A stretch of DNA of 47,791 nucleotides from positions 1 through 47,791 of the forward strand of contig NZ_CAACVB010000036.1 of assembly GCF_900659635.1 (NCBI RefSeq), read 5' to 3'. Under the pieces are notes generated by a model. That model worked only from the letters and a program-made list of their open reading frames with translations, had not been told where the DNA came from and did not search any database. Positions 7,972 to 16,020 of this stretch are shown here, one piece after another. The DNA comes from Actinomadura roseirufa. GTDB taxonomy: Bacteria > Actinomycetota > Actinomycetes > Streptosporangiales > Streptosporangiaceae. The translations under genes and the position numbers were made by a program. The stretch's first letter is position 1. Each line of letters begins with the position of its first letter.

Positions 7972-8004
7972 TCTACATCGTGTAGAACTTTTACATCGTG
8001 TAGA
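7972..8004. promoter_or_regulatory. Tandem BlaI-type operators in the divergent blaI/dedA promoter region
   Basis: Two dyads, TCTACATCGTGTAGA (7972-7986) and TTACATCGTGTAGA (7991-8004), each TACA-N3-TGTA, with centres 18 bases apart. The second overlaps a possible -35 (TTTACA) for the dedA operon; a weak -10-like TATTCG lies 17 bases further. The placement lets one repressor shut both transcription units. It follows the known BlaI/MecI operator pattern (TACA/TGTA half-sites). Confidence 0.75.
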
Positions 8005-8046
8005 TGTCACTGTATTCGATCGAGCGATTCCAGAGAACGAGGAGCC

Positions 8047-8685
8047 ATGGCGGCGGCGCTCAACCCGTTGGATGCGATGTCCCTGCTGTCGAGTCTCGGC
8101 GCGTTCGGGGTGTTCCTGGTCCTGTTCGCTGAGACCGGCCTTTTGATCGGGTTCTTCCTGCCCGGTGATTCGTTGCTGTTCACCGCCGGCCTGCTCTGCA
8201 CGACCTCGGCGACAGGGAAGGTCCATCTGTCGTTGCCGCTGGTGCTGCTGGCGGCGGTGACGGGCGCGCTGGCCGGCGCGCAGACCGGGTTCTGGATCGG
8301 GCGGCGGGGCGGCCGGCCGCTGCTGGCGCGCTCCGGCAACGAGCACCTGCTGCGCGGCGCGGCGCGAGCGGAGGAGCTCCTGCGCTCCTACGGGCACGGC
8401 AAGGCGATCGTGCTGGCCCGTTTTATCCCAGTGGTGCGTACGGTCCTCAACCCGATGGCCGGTGCACTGGGGGTTCCGACAGGGGTGTTCACCCTCTGGC
8501 AGGTTGCCGGAGGGTTGGTGTGGGCGGTCGGGGTGACCGTGGCCGGGTACGTGCTCGGCTCGACGATTCCCGGGGTGGATGCCTACCTGTTGCCGATCAT
8601 CGCTGTGATCGTGGTCGTGTCGGCCGTTCCGGTGCTGCTCGAATTGCGCCGGGACCGCCGTCGCCGGGCTGGAGGCCCTTCGTGA
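8047..8685 (+). CDS. DedA-family membrane protein, likely undecaprenyl-phosphate translocase
   Basis: A 212-residue membrane protein. The DedA signatures are clear: ETGLLIGFFLPGDSLLFTAGLL (re-entrant hairpin with acidic residue and PGD) and ARFIPVVRTVLNPMAGALGV (the conserved RF-P-R-AG block). DedA/UptA proteins have been shown in other bacteria to return undecaprenyl phosphate to the inner leaflet. The genes that follow encode two C55-PP phosphatase families, which supports that role here. The ATG at 8047 has GAGGAG upstream. The stop overlaps the PAP2 gene start as GTGA. It is the first gene downstream of the tandem BlaI-type operators. Confidence 0.9.
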   Translation: MAAALNPLDAMSLLSSLGAFGVFLVLFAETGLLIGFFLPGDSLLFTAGLLCTTSATGKVHLSLPLVLLAAVTGALAGAQTGFWIGRRGGRPLLARSGNEHLLRGAARAEELLRSYGHGKAIVLARFIPVVRTVLNPMAGALGVPTGVFTLWQVAGGLVWAVGVTVAGYVLGSTIPGVDAYLLPIIAVIVVVSAVPVLLELRRDRRRRAGGPS

Positions 8686-9398
8686 CGCCGGACGTTGCGA
8701 TCTGGGCGGTCGCCGGGGCGGCGATGGGCGCGGCGCTCGTGCCGGCCCGGCAGGGACGCCGGTGGGCTCCAGGGCTGGGCACGGTGGTATCGAGCGGGGC
8801 CTTCGCCGTGCTCGCCGCAGACGCGGCCTGCGACGACCGCGTTCTCCGCGTTGACGAGCCGCTGCTCGCTTTCCTGGCCGGTCACAGGACCGCCTGGATG
8901 AACGGTGCGATGCGGACGGTCACCTGGCTCGGGTCGACCGCAGTCCTGGTTCCGTTGGTGATCGCCGTCGCTGTGTTCCTGCTGCGGGCTCATGGCGATC
9001 GCGGTTCAGCGGTACTGATGGGAGCGGGGCTGGGTGGGGCGGTGCTGCTGTCCCAGGTGTTCAAGAACGTGCTGGCCCGACCACGGCCACCGATGTCGCT
9101 GTCCTTGACCCATGCGGGCGGCTATGCCTACCCGTCCGGGCACGCCACCCAGGCCATCGCCACCTGGGGCATGGCGGCCGTCCTGGTCACGACGAGATAC
9201 AGCCACAGGGTCCGCTGGTCAGTGTCCGCGGGTGCGCTGGTCATCGTGCTGCTGGTCGGCTGCTCCCGTCTCTACCTGGGCGTCCATTGGCTCACCGACG
9301 TCCTGGGCGGCTACGCCCTCGGCAGTGCCTGGCTCGCCCTGCTCCTCCCTTACCGCCACCGCCGCCCTGGCGGCCGTCCAGAAAACAGGCCCGCATGA
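8682..9398 (+). CDS. PAP2-superfamily membrane phosphatase
   Basis: A 238-residue polytopic phosphatase. The three PAP2 signature motifs are KNVLARPRP (about residues 128-136), PSGHA (about 151-155, acid/base His) and SRLYLGVHWLTDVLGG (about 200-215, nucleophile His). In Bacillus and Escherichia, proteins of this fold (BcrC, PgpB type) remove a phosphate from undecaprenyl pyrophosphate on the outer face. The GTG start at 8682 overlaps the dedA stop (GTGA) and the stop overlaps uppP (ATGA), so the three genes are translationally coupled. The pairing with UppP supports C55-PP as the substrate, although phosphatidic acid or phosphatidylglycerol phosphate cannot be excluded. Confidence 0.87.
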   Translation: MTPDVAIWAVAGAAMGAALVPARQGRRWAPGLGTVVSSGAFAVLAADAACDDRVLRVDEPLLAFLAGHRTAWMNGAMRTVTWLGSTAVLVPLVIAVAVFLLRAHGDRGSAVLMGAGLGGAVLLSQVFKNVLARPRPPMSLSLTHAGGYAYPSGHATQAIATWGMAAVLVTTRYSHRVRWSVSAGALVIVLLVGCSRLYLGVHWLTDVLGGYALGSAWLALLLPYRHRRPGGRPENRPA

Positions 9399-10231
9399 CC
9401 GCTATCACCATCGGCCAAGCCGTCGTCCTAGGCGTCGTCGAGGGGCTGACCGAGTTCCTGCCCGTCTCCTCCACCGGGCATCTCAAGATTGTGGAAGGGC
9501 TGATGAACATCCCCGTCGACGACGACGCCGTGGTCGGGTTCACCGCGGTCATCCAGGTCGGCGCGATCGCCGCCGTCCTGGTCTACTTCTTCTCCGACAT
9601 CCTCCGCATCGCGGGAGCCTGGCTGCGCGGCGTCACGAACAAGGAGCAGCGCCACAGCCACGACTACAAGTTCGCCTGGTGGGTCATATACGCCACCATC
9701 CCCGTCGTCCTGGTCGGCCTGGCAGCCAAACCGCTCATCGACGGGCCGCTGGCCTCTTTGTGGGTGGTCGCCGGATCACTGATCGTCGGCAGCGGCTTCA
9801 TGTGGGCCGCCGACCGGTACGGCCGCCACAAGCGCGGCGAGAACGACGCCACCCTCACCGATGCCCTGCTGGTGGGTTCCTCTCAAATCCTCGCCCTGCT
9901 GTTCCCCGGCTTCTCCCGCTCCGGCGCCACCATGTCCACCGGCCTGCTGCGCGGCCTGGACCGCGTCGCCGCCACCCGCCTGTCGTTCTTCCTCGGCATC
10001 CCCGCCCTCACCGGCGCCGGCCTCTACGAACTCAAAGACGCCCTCGGCACCGGAACCGCCACCGGCCCGCTGCTGGTGGGCACCCTGGTGTCGTTCATCG
10101 TCGCCTACGCCTCCATCGCCTGGCTGTTGCGCTATGTCGCCCGCCACACCTTCAACGCCTTCGTCATCTACCGCCTCGCCATCGCCGCCGCGCTCCTCGG
10201 CCTCCTCACGCGTGGCACCATCTCCTCCTGA
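9395..10231 (+). CDS. uppP: Undecaprenyl-diphosphatase UppP (BacA family)
   Basis: A 278-residue integral membrane enzyme that dephosphorylates undecaprenyl pyrophosphate to recycle the cell-wall lipid carrier; extra copies give bacitracin resistance. Both catalytic motifs are intact: EGLTEFLPVSSTGHL near the N-terminus (about residues 16-30, catalytic Glu and His) and PGFSRSGAT (about 170-178). The length is usual for the family. The ATG overlaps the PAP2 stop. It is the last gene of the putative BlaI-controlled operon; directly after its stop lies a response-regulator remnant. Having a PAP2 phosphatase and a UppP in one operon looks redundant and suggests a dedicated resistance or recycling cassette. 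Confidence 0.93.
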   Translation: MTAITIGQAVVLGVVEGLTEFLPVSSTGHLKIVEGLMNIPVDDDAVVGFTAVIQVGAIAAVLVYFFSDILRIAGAWLRGVTNKEQRHSHDYKFAWWVIYATIPVVLVGLAAKPLIDGPLASLWVVAGSLIVGSGFMWAADRYGRHKRGENDATLTDALLVGSSQILALLFPGFSRSGATMSTGLLRGLDRVAATRLSFFLGIPALTGAGLYELKDALGTGTATGPLLVGTLVSFIVAYASIAWLLRYVARHTFNAFVIYRLAIAAALLGLLTRGTISS

Positions 10232-10233
10232 CC

Positions 10234-10401
10234 GCCGCCACCGTCGGCGTGGGTGCAAGCGAGCGTCAGGAGATGGCCGGCCGGCTGCGCACCAAGCTCG
10301 GCGCGCTGGGCGCGGCCGAGCACCTGGTGACGGTCCCCGGGTGGGGATACCGACTGGGAACAACGGTGCCGTACCATCTGACCGGCATCGACATCATCTG
10401 A
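10234..10401 (+). pseudogene. Response-regulator fragment (end of winged-helix DNA-binding domain)
   Basis: The frame encodes MAGRLRTKLGALGAAEHLVT followed by VPGWGYRLG. This resembles the last recognition helix and wing of an OmpR-type regulator (usual form: VRRLRRKLGA...TVRGVGYRLG), with changes at positions that are normally fixed. It lacks a start, receiver and first half of the effector domain, and has about 14 extra residues before its stop. Together with 6382-6543 it probably represents one interrupted gene. Confidence 0.5.
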
Positions 10402-10430
10402 TGGGCATCGGCGTCCGCGCCGGGGACGTG

Positions 10431-10448
10431 TTCAGGTCGTTTTCAGGT
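10431..10448 (+). promoter_or_regulatory. Direct repeat, possible OmpR-type regulator box
   Basis: TTCAGGT occurs twice (10431-10437 and 10442-10448) with an 11-base period, about one helical turn, 22 bases before the membrane-protein gene that heads the two-component operon. Tandem heptamers at 11-base spacing are the usual site type for PhoP/OmpR regulators, so autoregulation by the downstream regulator is plausible. Confidence 0.45.
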
Positions 10449-10469
10449 GACCGATGCCAGCCTCGCTCC

Positions 10470-11255
10470 ATGACCACGACGCGGCATGTGGCGCTGAAGC
10501 GCCTGAAGGCGAACAAGGTCCCAGAGGTCACGGTCTACTTCTGGATCATCAAGGTACTGTGCACCACCGTGGGCGAGACGGCCGCCGACTACCTCAACGA
10601 CACCGTCGGCCTCGGCCTCACCCGGACGGCCTTGGTGATGGGCGTCCTGCTGGTCGCGGCGCTGGTGTGGCAGTTCCGGCTCCCGGCGTACGCGGCCGGT
10701 GTCTACTGGGTGACGGTCGTGCTGATCAGCATCGTCGGCACCCTCATCACCGACGAGCTGACCGACGGCCTCGGCGTGGCGCTGGAGGTCACCACGGCGG
10801 TCTTCGCCGTCGTCCTCGCGGCGACGTTCGCGGCCTGGTACGCGGCCGAGCGGACCTTGTCCATCCACACCATCCTCACCGTCCGCCGTGAGACCTTCTA
10901 CTGGGCGGCCGTCCTGTTCACCTTCGCGCTCGGCACCGCGGCGGGCGACCTGGTCGCCGAGCGGCTGGACCTGGGGTACCCGCTGTCGGTGGTGCTGTTC
11001 GGCGCGCTGATCGCGGTCGTGGCGGGCGCCCGTTACGTGCTCGGCCTGAACGCGATCACGGCGTTCTGGATCGCCTACATCCTGACCCGGCCGCTGGGCG
11101 CGTCGATCGGCGACTACCTCTCCCAGGCCCGCGAGGACGGCGGGCTCGGTCTCGGCACCACGGCCACCAGCGCGCTGTTCCTGGTCATGATCTGCGCGCT
11201 GGTCGTCTACCTGACGCTGTCGCGGCGCGACCGGACCCCGGTCGAGCAGGCGTGA
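10470..11255 (+). CDS. COG4705-like multi-pass membrane protein
   Basis: A 261-residue protein with about eight hydrophobic helices built as two similar halves. Each half begins with a polar YFW..K / FYWAAVLFTF segment and a GDL/GETAADYL motif (WIIKVLCTTVGETAADYLND near the N-terminus; ALGTAAGDLVAERLDLGYPL and ASIGDYLSQ later). This agrees with the COG4705 family of uncharacterised membrane-anchored proteins. The ATG at 10470 opens the conserved region; the frame is open further upstream but without family character. The gene is 10 bases from the response regulator and is probably cotranscribed with it and the kinase. It may be a transporter or a signal partner. Its function is unknown. Confidence 0.75.
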   Translation: MTTTRHVALKRLKANKVPEVTVYFWIIKVLCTTVGETAADYLNDTVGLGLTRTALVMGVLLVAALVWQFRLPAYAAGVYWVTVVLISIVGTLITDELTDGLGVALEVTTAVFAVVLAATFAAWYAAERTLSIHTILTVRRETFYWAAVLFTFALGTAAGDLVAERLDLGYPLSVVLFGALIAVVAGARYVLGLNAITAFWIAYILTRPLGASIGDYLSQAREDGGLGLGTTATSALFLVMICALVVYLTLSRRDRTPVEQA

Positions 11256-11265
11256 TACTGGGCCG

Positions 11266-11922
11266 GTGACCGCTCATCGCGTGCTGATCGTGGAAGACGA
11301 TCACCAGTTGCGCGCAGCCCTCGCCCGCGGCCTGCGGGAGGAGGGCTTCGCGGTGTCCACCGCCGCCGACGGCGCCGGAGCCCTGCGCGCCGCCGGGACC
11401 GACGCCGTCGTCCTGGACGTCACGTTGCCGGACTCCGACGGCCGCGACGTCTGCCAGGCCCTGCGGGCACGCGGCGTGGACGTCCCGGTCCTCTTCCTCA
11501 CCGCGCACGACGCCCTGGTCGACCGCCTGTCGGGCTTCTCCTCCGGCGGAGACGACTACCTGGCCAAGCCGATCCACCTCGCGGAACTGGCCGCACGGCT
11601 GCGCGCCGCGCTGCGCCGGACCGGCCCGCCCCACGCGACGGCGGGCGCGTTCACGCTCGACCCGACCCGCCACGCCCTGGAACACCAGGGCCGCTCGGTG
11701 CCCCTCACACCGACCGAGTTCCGCCTGCTCGCCCGTCTCATGGCCGAGCCCGGCGCGGTCGTCCGGCGGCACGCCCTGCTCAGCGCGGCCTGGCCCGACG
11801 GCGCCCACGTCGCCGACAACACCCTCGACCAGTACCTGACCCGGCTGCGCCGCAAGATACGCGACCTGGACGCCCACCACGGCATCACGACCGTCCGCGG
11901 TGTGGGCTACCGGTTCGCATGA
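11266..11922 (+). CDS. OmpR/PhoB-family response regulator
   Basis: A 218-residue two-domain regulator. The receiver domain (about 1-115) has the acidic pair E10/D11/D12, the phospho-acceptor D51 (VVLDVTLP), the switch Thr79 (FLTA) and Lys101 (YLAKP). The winged-helix effector domain (about 128-218) holds LTPTEFRLLARLMAEPGAVV and ends TVRGVGYRF. All key residues are intact. The start is a GTG 10 bases after the membrane-protein gene; the 3' end overlaps the kinase gene (ATGA). It probably controls its own operon through the 11-base direct repeat at 10431. Confidence 0.92.
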   Translation: MTAHRVLIVEDDHQLRAALARGLREEGFAVSTAADGAGALRAAGTDAVVLDVTLPDSDGRDVCQALRARGVDVPVLFLTAHDALVDRLSGFSSGGDDYLAKPIHLAELAARLRAALRRTGPPHATAGAFTLDPTRHALEHQGRSVPLTPTEFRLLARLMAEPGAVVRRHALLSAAWPDGAHVADNTLDQYLTRLRRKIRDLDAHHGITTVRGVGYRFA

Positions 11923-13268
11923 CGCCGATCGCGAGGGCGGGGGTGAGGGCGAGAGCGCTGCTCGGCATGCGACCGGGCACGCTGCGCGGGCGGCTGGCGC
12001 TCCTGGCGCTGGTCACCACGGCGGCGTGGGCGCTGCTGCTGACCGTGCTGTTCAACGTGGTGCTGGACGGCCGGCTGCGCGCCGACGCCGACGGCCTGCT
12101 GCGGACCCGCGCGGAAGCGGCGGCCTCCACCGTGCAGGTCATGCCCGGCGGCGCGCTGCGGATTGCCGAACCCGCCGACGACAGCGCCCTGGACACCGGC
12201 ATCTGGATCTACCAGGGCACCCGCGCCGTGGAACGGCCGGCCGGGCGGATCTGGCTGCAGCGCGAGGCCGACGCGCTCGCCGGCGCGGAGCCGGGGTTCA
12301 CCACCATCGGCGACGTCCGGCTGTACGCCCGGCCGGTCGCCGCCGGCGGGCACCGGGCCGGGACGATCGTCACGGCGGCCGGCCTGCGCGCCTACCACCG
12401 GACGCTGACCTCGGCGCTCATCGGATCGATCGTCCTGGCGCTGCTGCTGCTCCTGGGCGTCTACGCGGTGACGCGCGCCGTGGTCGGCCGCGCGCTGCGT
12501 CCGGTCGCCGAGATGACCGGGCAGGCCGCCGACTGGAGCGGGCACGATCTCGGCCGCCGGTTCGGCACCGGCCGCCGCCCCGCCGAGCTGTCGGCCCTCG
12601 CGGCCGGTCTGGACGAACTGCTGGGCCGGCTGTCGGTCGTCCTGCGCCACGAGCGGCAGTGGAGCGCCGAGCTGTCCCACGAGTTGCGGACGCCCTTGTC
12701 CAGGATCGTCGCCGAGACCGACTGGCTCTCCCAGCGGCCCCGTCCCGCCGGAGAGCAGCGAGCCGCGCTCGATGTGATCAGAAACGCCGCCGAGGAGATG
12801 GAACGGATCTGCCAGACGCTCCTGGCCGAGGCGAGGAACCGCGACACCCGGCTGCCCGGCCGGTGCGCGCTGCCGGCCCTGGTGGCGGACCTGGCCGCGC
12901 GATGGCCCGCCACCGCACCCGGCCTGGACGTGGAGACGCCGGCCGGAGAATTGACCGCGGGGGCCCCGCCGGAGATCGTGGAACGGATCCTGGCGCCGCT
13001 GCTGGACAACGCGCGCCGCCACGCCGCCACCACGGTCGTCGTCCGCCTGGAGCCCGGCGTCCGCATCGTGGTCCATGACGATGGCGCCGGTGTCCCCGAA
13101 TCCGCACGTGACCGGGTGTTCGAACCCGGCTTCAGGGCCGAGCCCGCCGACGGCCACCAGGGCGCGGGCCTCGGCCTCGCACTGGCCCGCAGACTCGCCA
13201 GATCCGCGGGCGGCGACCTGACACTCGGGGGAAAGGCGGCCTTCGTAGTCACCCTCCCACCCGGCTGA
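11919..13268 (+). CDS. Sensor histidine kinase, partner of the adjacent regulator
   Basis: A 449-residue membrane kinase: TM1 about 26-48, sensor about 49-162, TM2 about 163-186, HAMP, HisKA with His254 (AELSHELRTPL), and a HATPase domain with N-box (LAPLLDNARRHA), G1 (DDGAGVPE) and G2 (GAGLGLALARRLA). All motifs are complete. Its ATG overlaps the regulator stop (ATGA), so the pair is cognate. The extracytoplasmic sensor has no family signature I recognise. The gene ends about 100 bases before a bidirectional hairpin that separates it from the convergent conjugation module. Confidence 0.92.
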   Translation: MTPIARAGVRARALLGMRPGTLRGRLALLALVTTAAWALLLTVLFNVVLDGRLRADADGLLRTRAEAAASTVQVMPGGALRIAEPADDSALDTGIWIYQGTRAVERPAGRIWLQREADALAGAEPGFTTIGDVRLYARPVAAGGHRAGTIVTAAGLRAYHRTLTSALIGSIVLALLLLLGVYAVTRAVVGRALRPVAEMTGQAADWSGHDLGRRFGTGRRPAELSALAAGLDELLGRLSVVLRHERQWSAELSHELRTPLSRIVAETDWLSQRPRPAGEQRAALDVIRNAAEEMERICQTLLAEARNRDTRLPGRCALPALVADLAARWPATAPGLDVETPAGELTAGAPPEIVERILAPLLDNARRHAATTVVVRLEPGVRIVVHDDGAGVPESARDRVFEPGFRAEPADGHQGAGLGLALARRLARSAGGDLTLGGKAAFVVTLPPG

Positions 13269-13372
13269 CCCCACCGCCCGCCACCGGTGAGCCAGGTGAA
13301 GTGCTGGACAGCGACCCACGGGGTGCGGTGACCCGCGAAGGTTTGACTGGTCACCGTCCGAAGACATCTTCC

Positions 13373-13392
13373 GGTGAAGGGCACCCATCACC
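13373..13392. terminator. Candidate bidirectional hairpin terminator
   Basis: GGTGAAGGGCACCCATCACC forms a stem GGTGA/TCACC plus GGG/CCC with one A-A mismatch. It lies between the convergent kinase gene (+) and the DUF2637 gene (-), with no clear U-tract. Apart from this, 13269-13418 holds nothing I recognise. Confidence 0.4.
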
Positions 13393-13418
13393 TTCCCTGC
13401 CCCGTCGCGAGAATTGGG

Positions 13419-14030
13419 TCAGGACGTGGCGGAGCCCGCAGTACCAGTGATGATCTTTTTGACCTTACGACGGTCGATGCCGTAGTTCGCGGCCAGATGG
13501 CGCTGGGAGACAGGACGGCCCGGCCCGTTCAGGCTGGCGCGATATTCGGCCAGGACGGCCTGTTCGGGAGTCTGTTCCATCCTGGTGCGGTCCGGGTTGG
13601 GCTGCTCCAACCTGGTGTGGTGGAGTTCGGGCTCGGTTGGCGGACGGGTTGACCTGTGGCGGGTGAGGGTCATCAGCAATTCGAAGGAGCCGACCAGGGC
13701 CAGGGCGGGGCAAGCGCTGATCAGGGCCCCGATGGGGCCGTGGGCGGCGCCGTGCGCCACGTTGGCGCCGATGGTGGCGCAGATGCCCGCTGCCAGGTTC
13801 CATTTGGCCAGTGCCGGTACGGGATGGTTGCGGCGGCTGGCGTCCAGGATGACCATGGACGCCGCCCAGATGAGGCCGTCCACGGTGAAGGGGACCAGCC
13901 GCGCGGTGGTGCCGGGTTCGCCGTGGGTGCGGACGAGGTCGAGTGCGTGTGCGTAGGAGATGATCGCGGCGACGGCGGCGACCGTGATCACTGCGACCGC
14001 TGTGGTGATCTTGATGAGGTGTTCGGTCAT
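13419..14030 (-). CDS. DUF2637-like membrane protein of the conjugative module
   Basis: A 203-residue protein with four predicted helices in residues 1-120 (IKITTAVAVITVAAVAAIIS; ARLVPFTVDGLIWAASMVIL; AAGICATIGANVAHGA; LVGSFELLMTL), matching the DUF2637 pattern seen on actinobacterial plasmids and integrative elements. The C-terminal 50 residues are soluble and contain a helix-turn-helix-like stretch (VSQRHLAANYGIDRRKVKKI), which suggests DNA contact. Its ATG overlaps the stop of the wall-hydrolase gene (ATGA); it is the last gene of the minus-strand conjugation operon. The function is unknown; a role in spread or copy control of the element is a guess. Confidence 0.75.
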   Translation of the reverse strand: MTEHLIKITTAVAVITVAAVAAIISYAHALDLVRTHGEPGTTARLVPFTVDGLIWAASMVILDASRRNHPVPALAKWNLAAGICATIGANVAHGAAHGPIGALISACPALALVGSFELLMTLTRHRSTRPPTEPELHHTRLEQPNPDRTRMEQTPEQAVLAEYRASLNGPGRPVSQRHLAANYGIDRRKVKKIITGTAGSATS

Positions 14031-15058
14031 CGGTCGGGTCCTTGCGGCGCGTTGTGAGTTTGCTGGTGTGCGGTGGGGCGGGTGAAGCCGAGCACGGCGC
14101 GGTGGCGGTAGGACTGGATCTGGACGACGGTGCCCGTGTGGGGTGCGGCGATCATCTTTCCGCCGCCGATGACCAGGCCGACATGGCCGGGGTTGTTGGT
14201 GGAGGTGCCGGGCCCGGAGTTGAAGAACACCAGATCGCCCGGCTGTTCACGGTCATGGGGGATGCGGGGGCCATGCCGCCATTGCGCGCCTGACACGCGG
14301 GGGATGGTGATTCCGGCGGCGTGGTAGGCGGCGTGGGTGAGGCCGGAGCAGTCGAAGGCGCTCGGTCCGGCGGCGCCCCAGGCGTAGGGTTTGCCGAGCT
14401 GAGCGTGGGCGTAGGCGATGGCGCGGGCGGCGGCCGGCCCGGCGGGCGGGACGGCTGGGACTGAGCCAGGTGCGGCACAGGATCCGGTGCTGGGCGCGAC
14501 CGGTTCGGGCCGAGGGCCGGTCGTCGTGTAAGCCCTGGCTTGGCGCGTGACGCGGTCGACGTAGTTGGAAGAGCGGTTGTAGTGGAGCAGGGCGCTGCGC
14601 AGTCGCGCCGGTGCGCCGTTATGGCGCAGGTAGCGGGCGGCGGCAGGGATGGCGTCAGCGGGGTTGTAGATTTCTTTTCGGCCGTCGTGGTCGCCGTCGA
14701 CGCCGAACGCGGCCCATGTGCCCGGCATGAACTGCATGGGGCCTGCCGCCCCGGCGAGGTTGGTGCCCGATCTGATTCCCGGAGCGGTGCCGCGTCCGTG
14801 GTCGGACTCGATCTCTCCGACGGCTGCCAGGACGTTCCAGCCGATCTGGTATTTGGTTCCTGCGTCGAGGTAGAGGCGCAGGTAGGTGGGCGGGATGTCA
14901 GCGGCACCGCCTCCGGCGCGAGGGGTGCCGGTGGCGGGGGGCGGCGGGCAGGCGGCGCTGGGAATGCCGGAGCCGGACAGGACGGCGCCGAGCACGGCGA
15001 TCAGCACCGCCATGAGTGTCAGGACCGCGATCACCACTGCAATGACCAGCGGCATCAT
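14027..15058 (-). CDS. Bifunctional peptidoglycan hydrolase: lytic transglycosylase + NlpC/P60
   Basis: A 343-residue secreted or membrane-anchored enzyme. Residues 1-30 form one hydrophobic helix. An SLT-like domain (about 55-160) follows, with catalytic Glu in AAVGEIESDHG and the GPMQFMPGTWAAFGVDG signature. A proline-rich linker leads to an NlpC/P60 endopeptidase (about 225-330) with Cys in AFDCSGLTHAAYHAAG and His in PGHVGLVIGGG. Such VirB1/TcpG-like enzymes open the cell wall for conjugation machines. The first ATG of an ATGATG pair, at 15058, overlaps the stop of the replication-relaxation gene. All active-site residues seem present. Confidence 0.9.
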   Translation of the reverse strand: MMPLVIAVVIAVLTLMAVLIAVLGAVLSGSGIPSAACPPPPATGTPRAGGGAADIPPTYLRLYLDAGTKYQIGWNVLAAVGEIESDHGRGTAPGIRSGTNLAGAAGPMQFMPGTWAAFGVDGDHDGRKEIYNPADAIPAAARYLRHNGAPARLRSALLHYNRSSNYVDRVTRQARAYTTTGPRPEPVAPSTGSCAAPGSVPAVPPAGPAAARAIAYAHAQLGKPYAWGAAGPSAFDCSGLTHAAYHAAGITIPRVSGAQWRHGPRIPHDREQPGDLVFFNSGPGTSTNNPGHVGLVIGGGKMIAAPHTGTVVQIQSYRHRAVLGFTRPTAHQQTHNAPQGPDR

Positions 15059-16020
15059 CGTGTCCGAGGCCGGTGCGGCATGTCGGGTTCGGGTCGTGGG
15101 GTGGTGCTCCACAGGTGGGCCAGTTCGGCGAGGCGGTGGCGGGGACCGGCGGCCGGGGCGGGTTGCCAGATGGGGCCGGCGGGACCGTCGGGCGAGGTGG
15201 TGGGGGTGTGAACGGCGGTGGCGACCGGGACCTCGAGGGTGTCGCCCAGCAGTTTGCGGAGGTTGGCCTCTCGGGTGGGGCTGGGCAGCCAGAACAGCAC
15301 GGGTGTGGTGGTGCCGGTGGCTTCGGCGAGGTCGGCGTATCCGCCGAGTTTGCCGGCGACGCGGGCTAGGGTGCCGGTGCCGGTGTCGTGTTCGAGGAAG
15401 AAGTCCAGCGTCGCCGATCTTGCGGCTGCGCCTGCGCGGGTGGCGGGTGCTGTCGAGCTGAACTCGGTCCAGCGGCCGTAGGCGTCGGGGCGGGCGAGGT
15501 CGCCCCACAGGCTGGCGCAGCGGTGTTCGGACCACCACGGGTCCAGGCGAGTGCCGTCGTTGCGGTGGCGGGCGTGGGCGTGCAGCTGGGCGAAGAAGTC
15601 GTTGACGCCGGTTTGATGGCCGAGGCGAGGTGATACGGCGATGCCGGTGACGGCGTCCTGGCGATAGCCGAAAGCATTCGGGCTCTGGCCGTGCTGGGCG
15701 GCGAGGACGTGTGCGCCGGCGGGGCCGAGGACCCAGTGCCAGGGCACGGATCCCGTGGGTGTCCAGGGCCGGAATCTCAGCAGGGCGTGCAGGCGGTAGA
15801 GCCGGTTGAGGCGTTGCCGGGCGCGTTCGGGGCTGGGGAAGAAGATGGCGGTGAGCTGGCCGGTGGTCAGTACGCGGTGCTCCCAGATCAGGGTGAGGAT
15901 GTCCCGGTCGCGGTGGGTGAGGCGGTAGGCCAGGTCGGCGATCAGTTCCGGTGTCACCCGCGGCGGGCGGCTCTGTGGTCCGCGGAGGCGCAGGGCGGTG
16001 TTTCTGGGTGTGCGGGTCAT
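15055..16020 (-). CDS. Replication-relaxation family protein
   Basis: A 321-residue protein with an N-terminal winged-helix region (LTHRDRDILTLIWEHRVLTTGQLTAIFF and ARQRLNRLYRLHALLRF, about residues 34-85) and a C-terminal domain with LDFFLEHDTGTGTLARVAGKL, both characteristic of the Replic_Relax family (PF13814). Members occur next to conjugation genes in actinobacterial elements and are thought to act in plasmid replication or DNA relaxation, with little experimental support. It overlaps virD4 (16017-16020) and the hydrolase gene by four bases each. No conventional relaxase is in view, so a role at oriT is tempting but unproven. Confidence 0.8.
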   Translation of the reverse strand: MTRTPRNTALRLRGPQSRPPRVTPELIADLAYRLTHRDRDILTLIWEHRVLTTGQLTAIFFPSPERARQRLNRLYRLHALLRFRPWTPTGSVPWHWVLGPAGAHVLAAQHGQSPNAFGYRQDAVTGIAVSPRLGHQTGVNDFFAQLHAHARHRNDGTRLDPWWSEHRCASLWGDLARPDAYGRWTEFSSTAPATRAGAAARSATLDFFLEHDTGTGTLARVAGKLGGYADLAEATGTTTPVLFWLPSPTREANLRKLLGDTLEVPVATAVHTPTTSPDGPAGPIWQPAPAAGPRHRLAELAHLWSTTPRPEPDMPHRPRTR

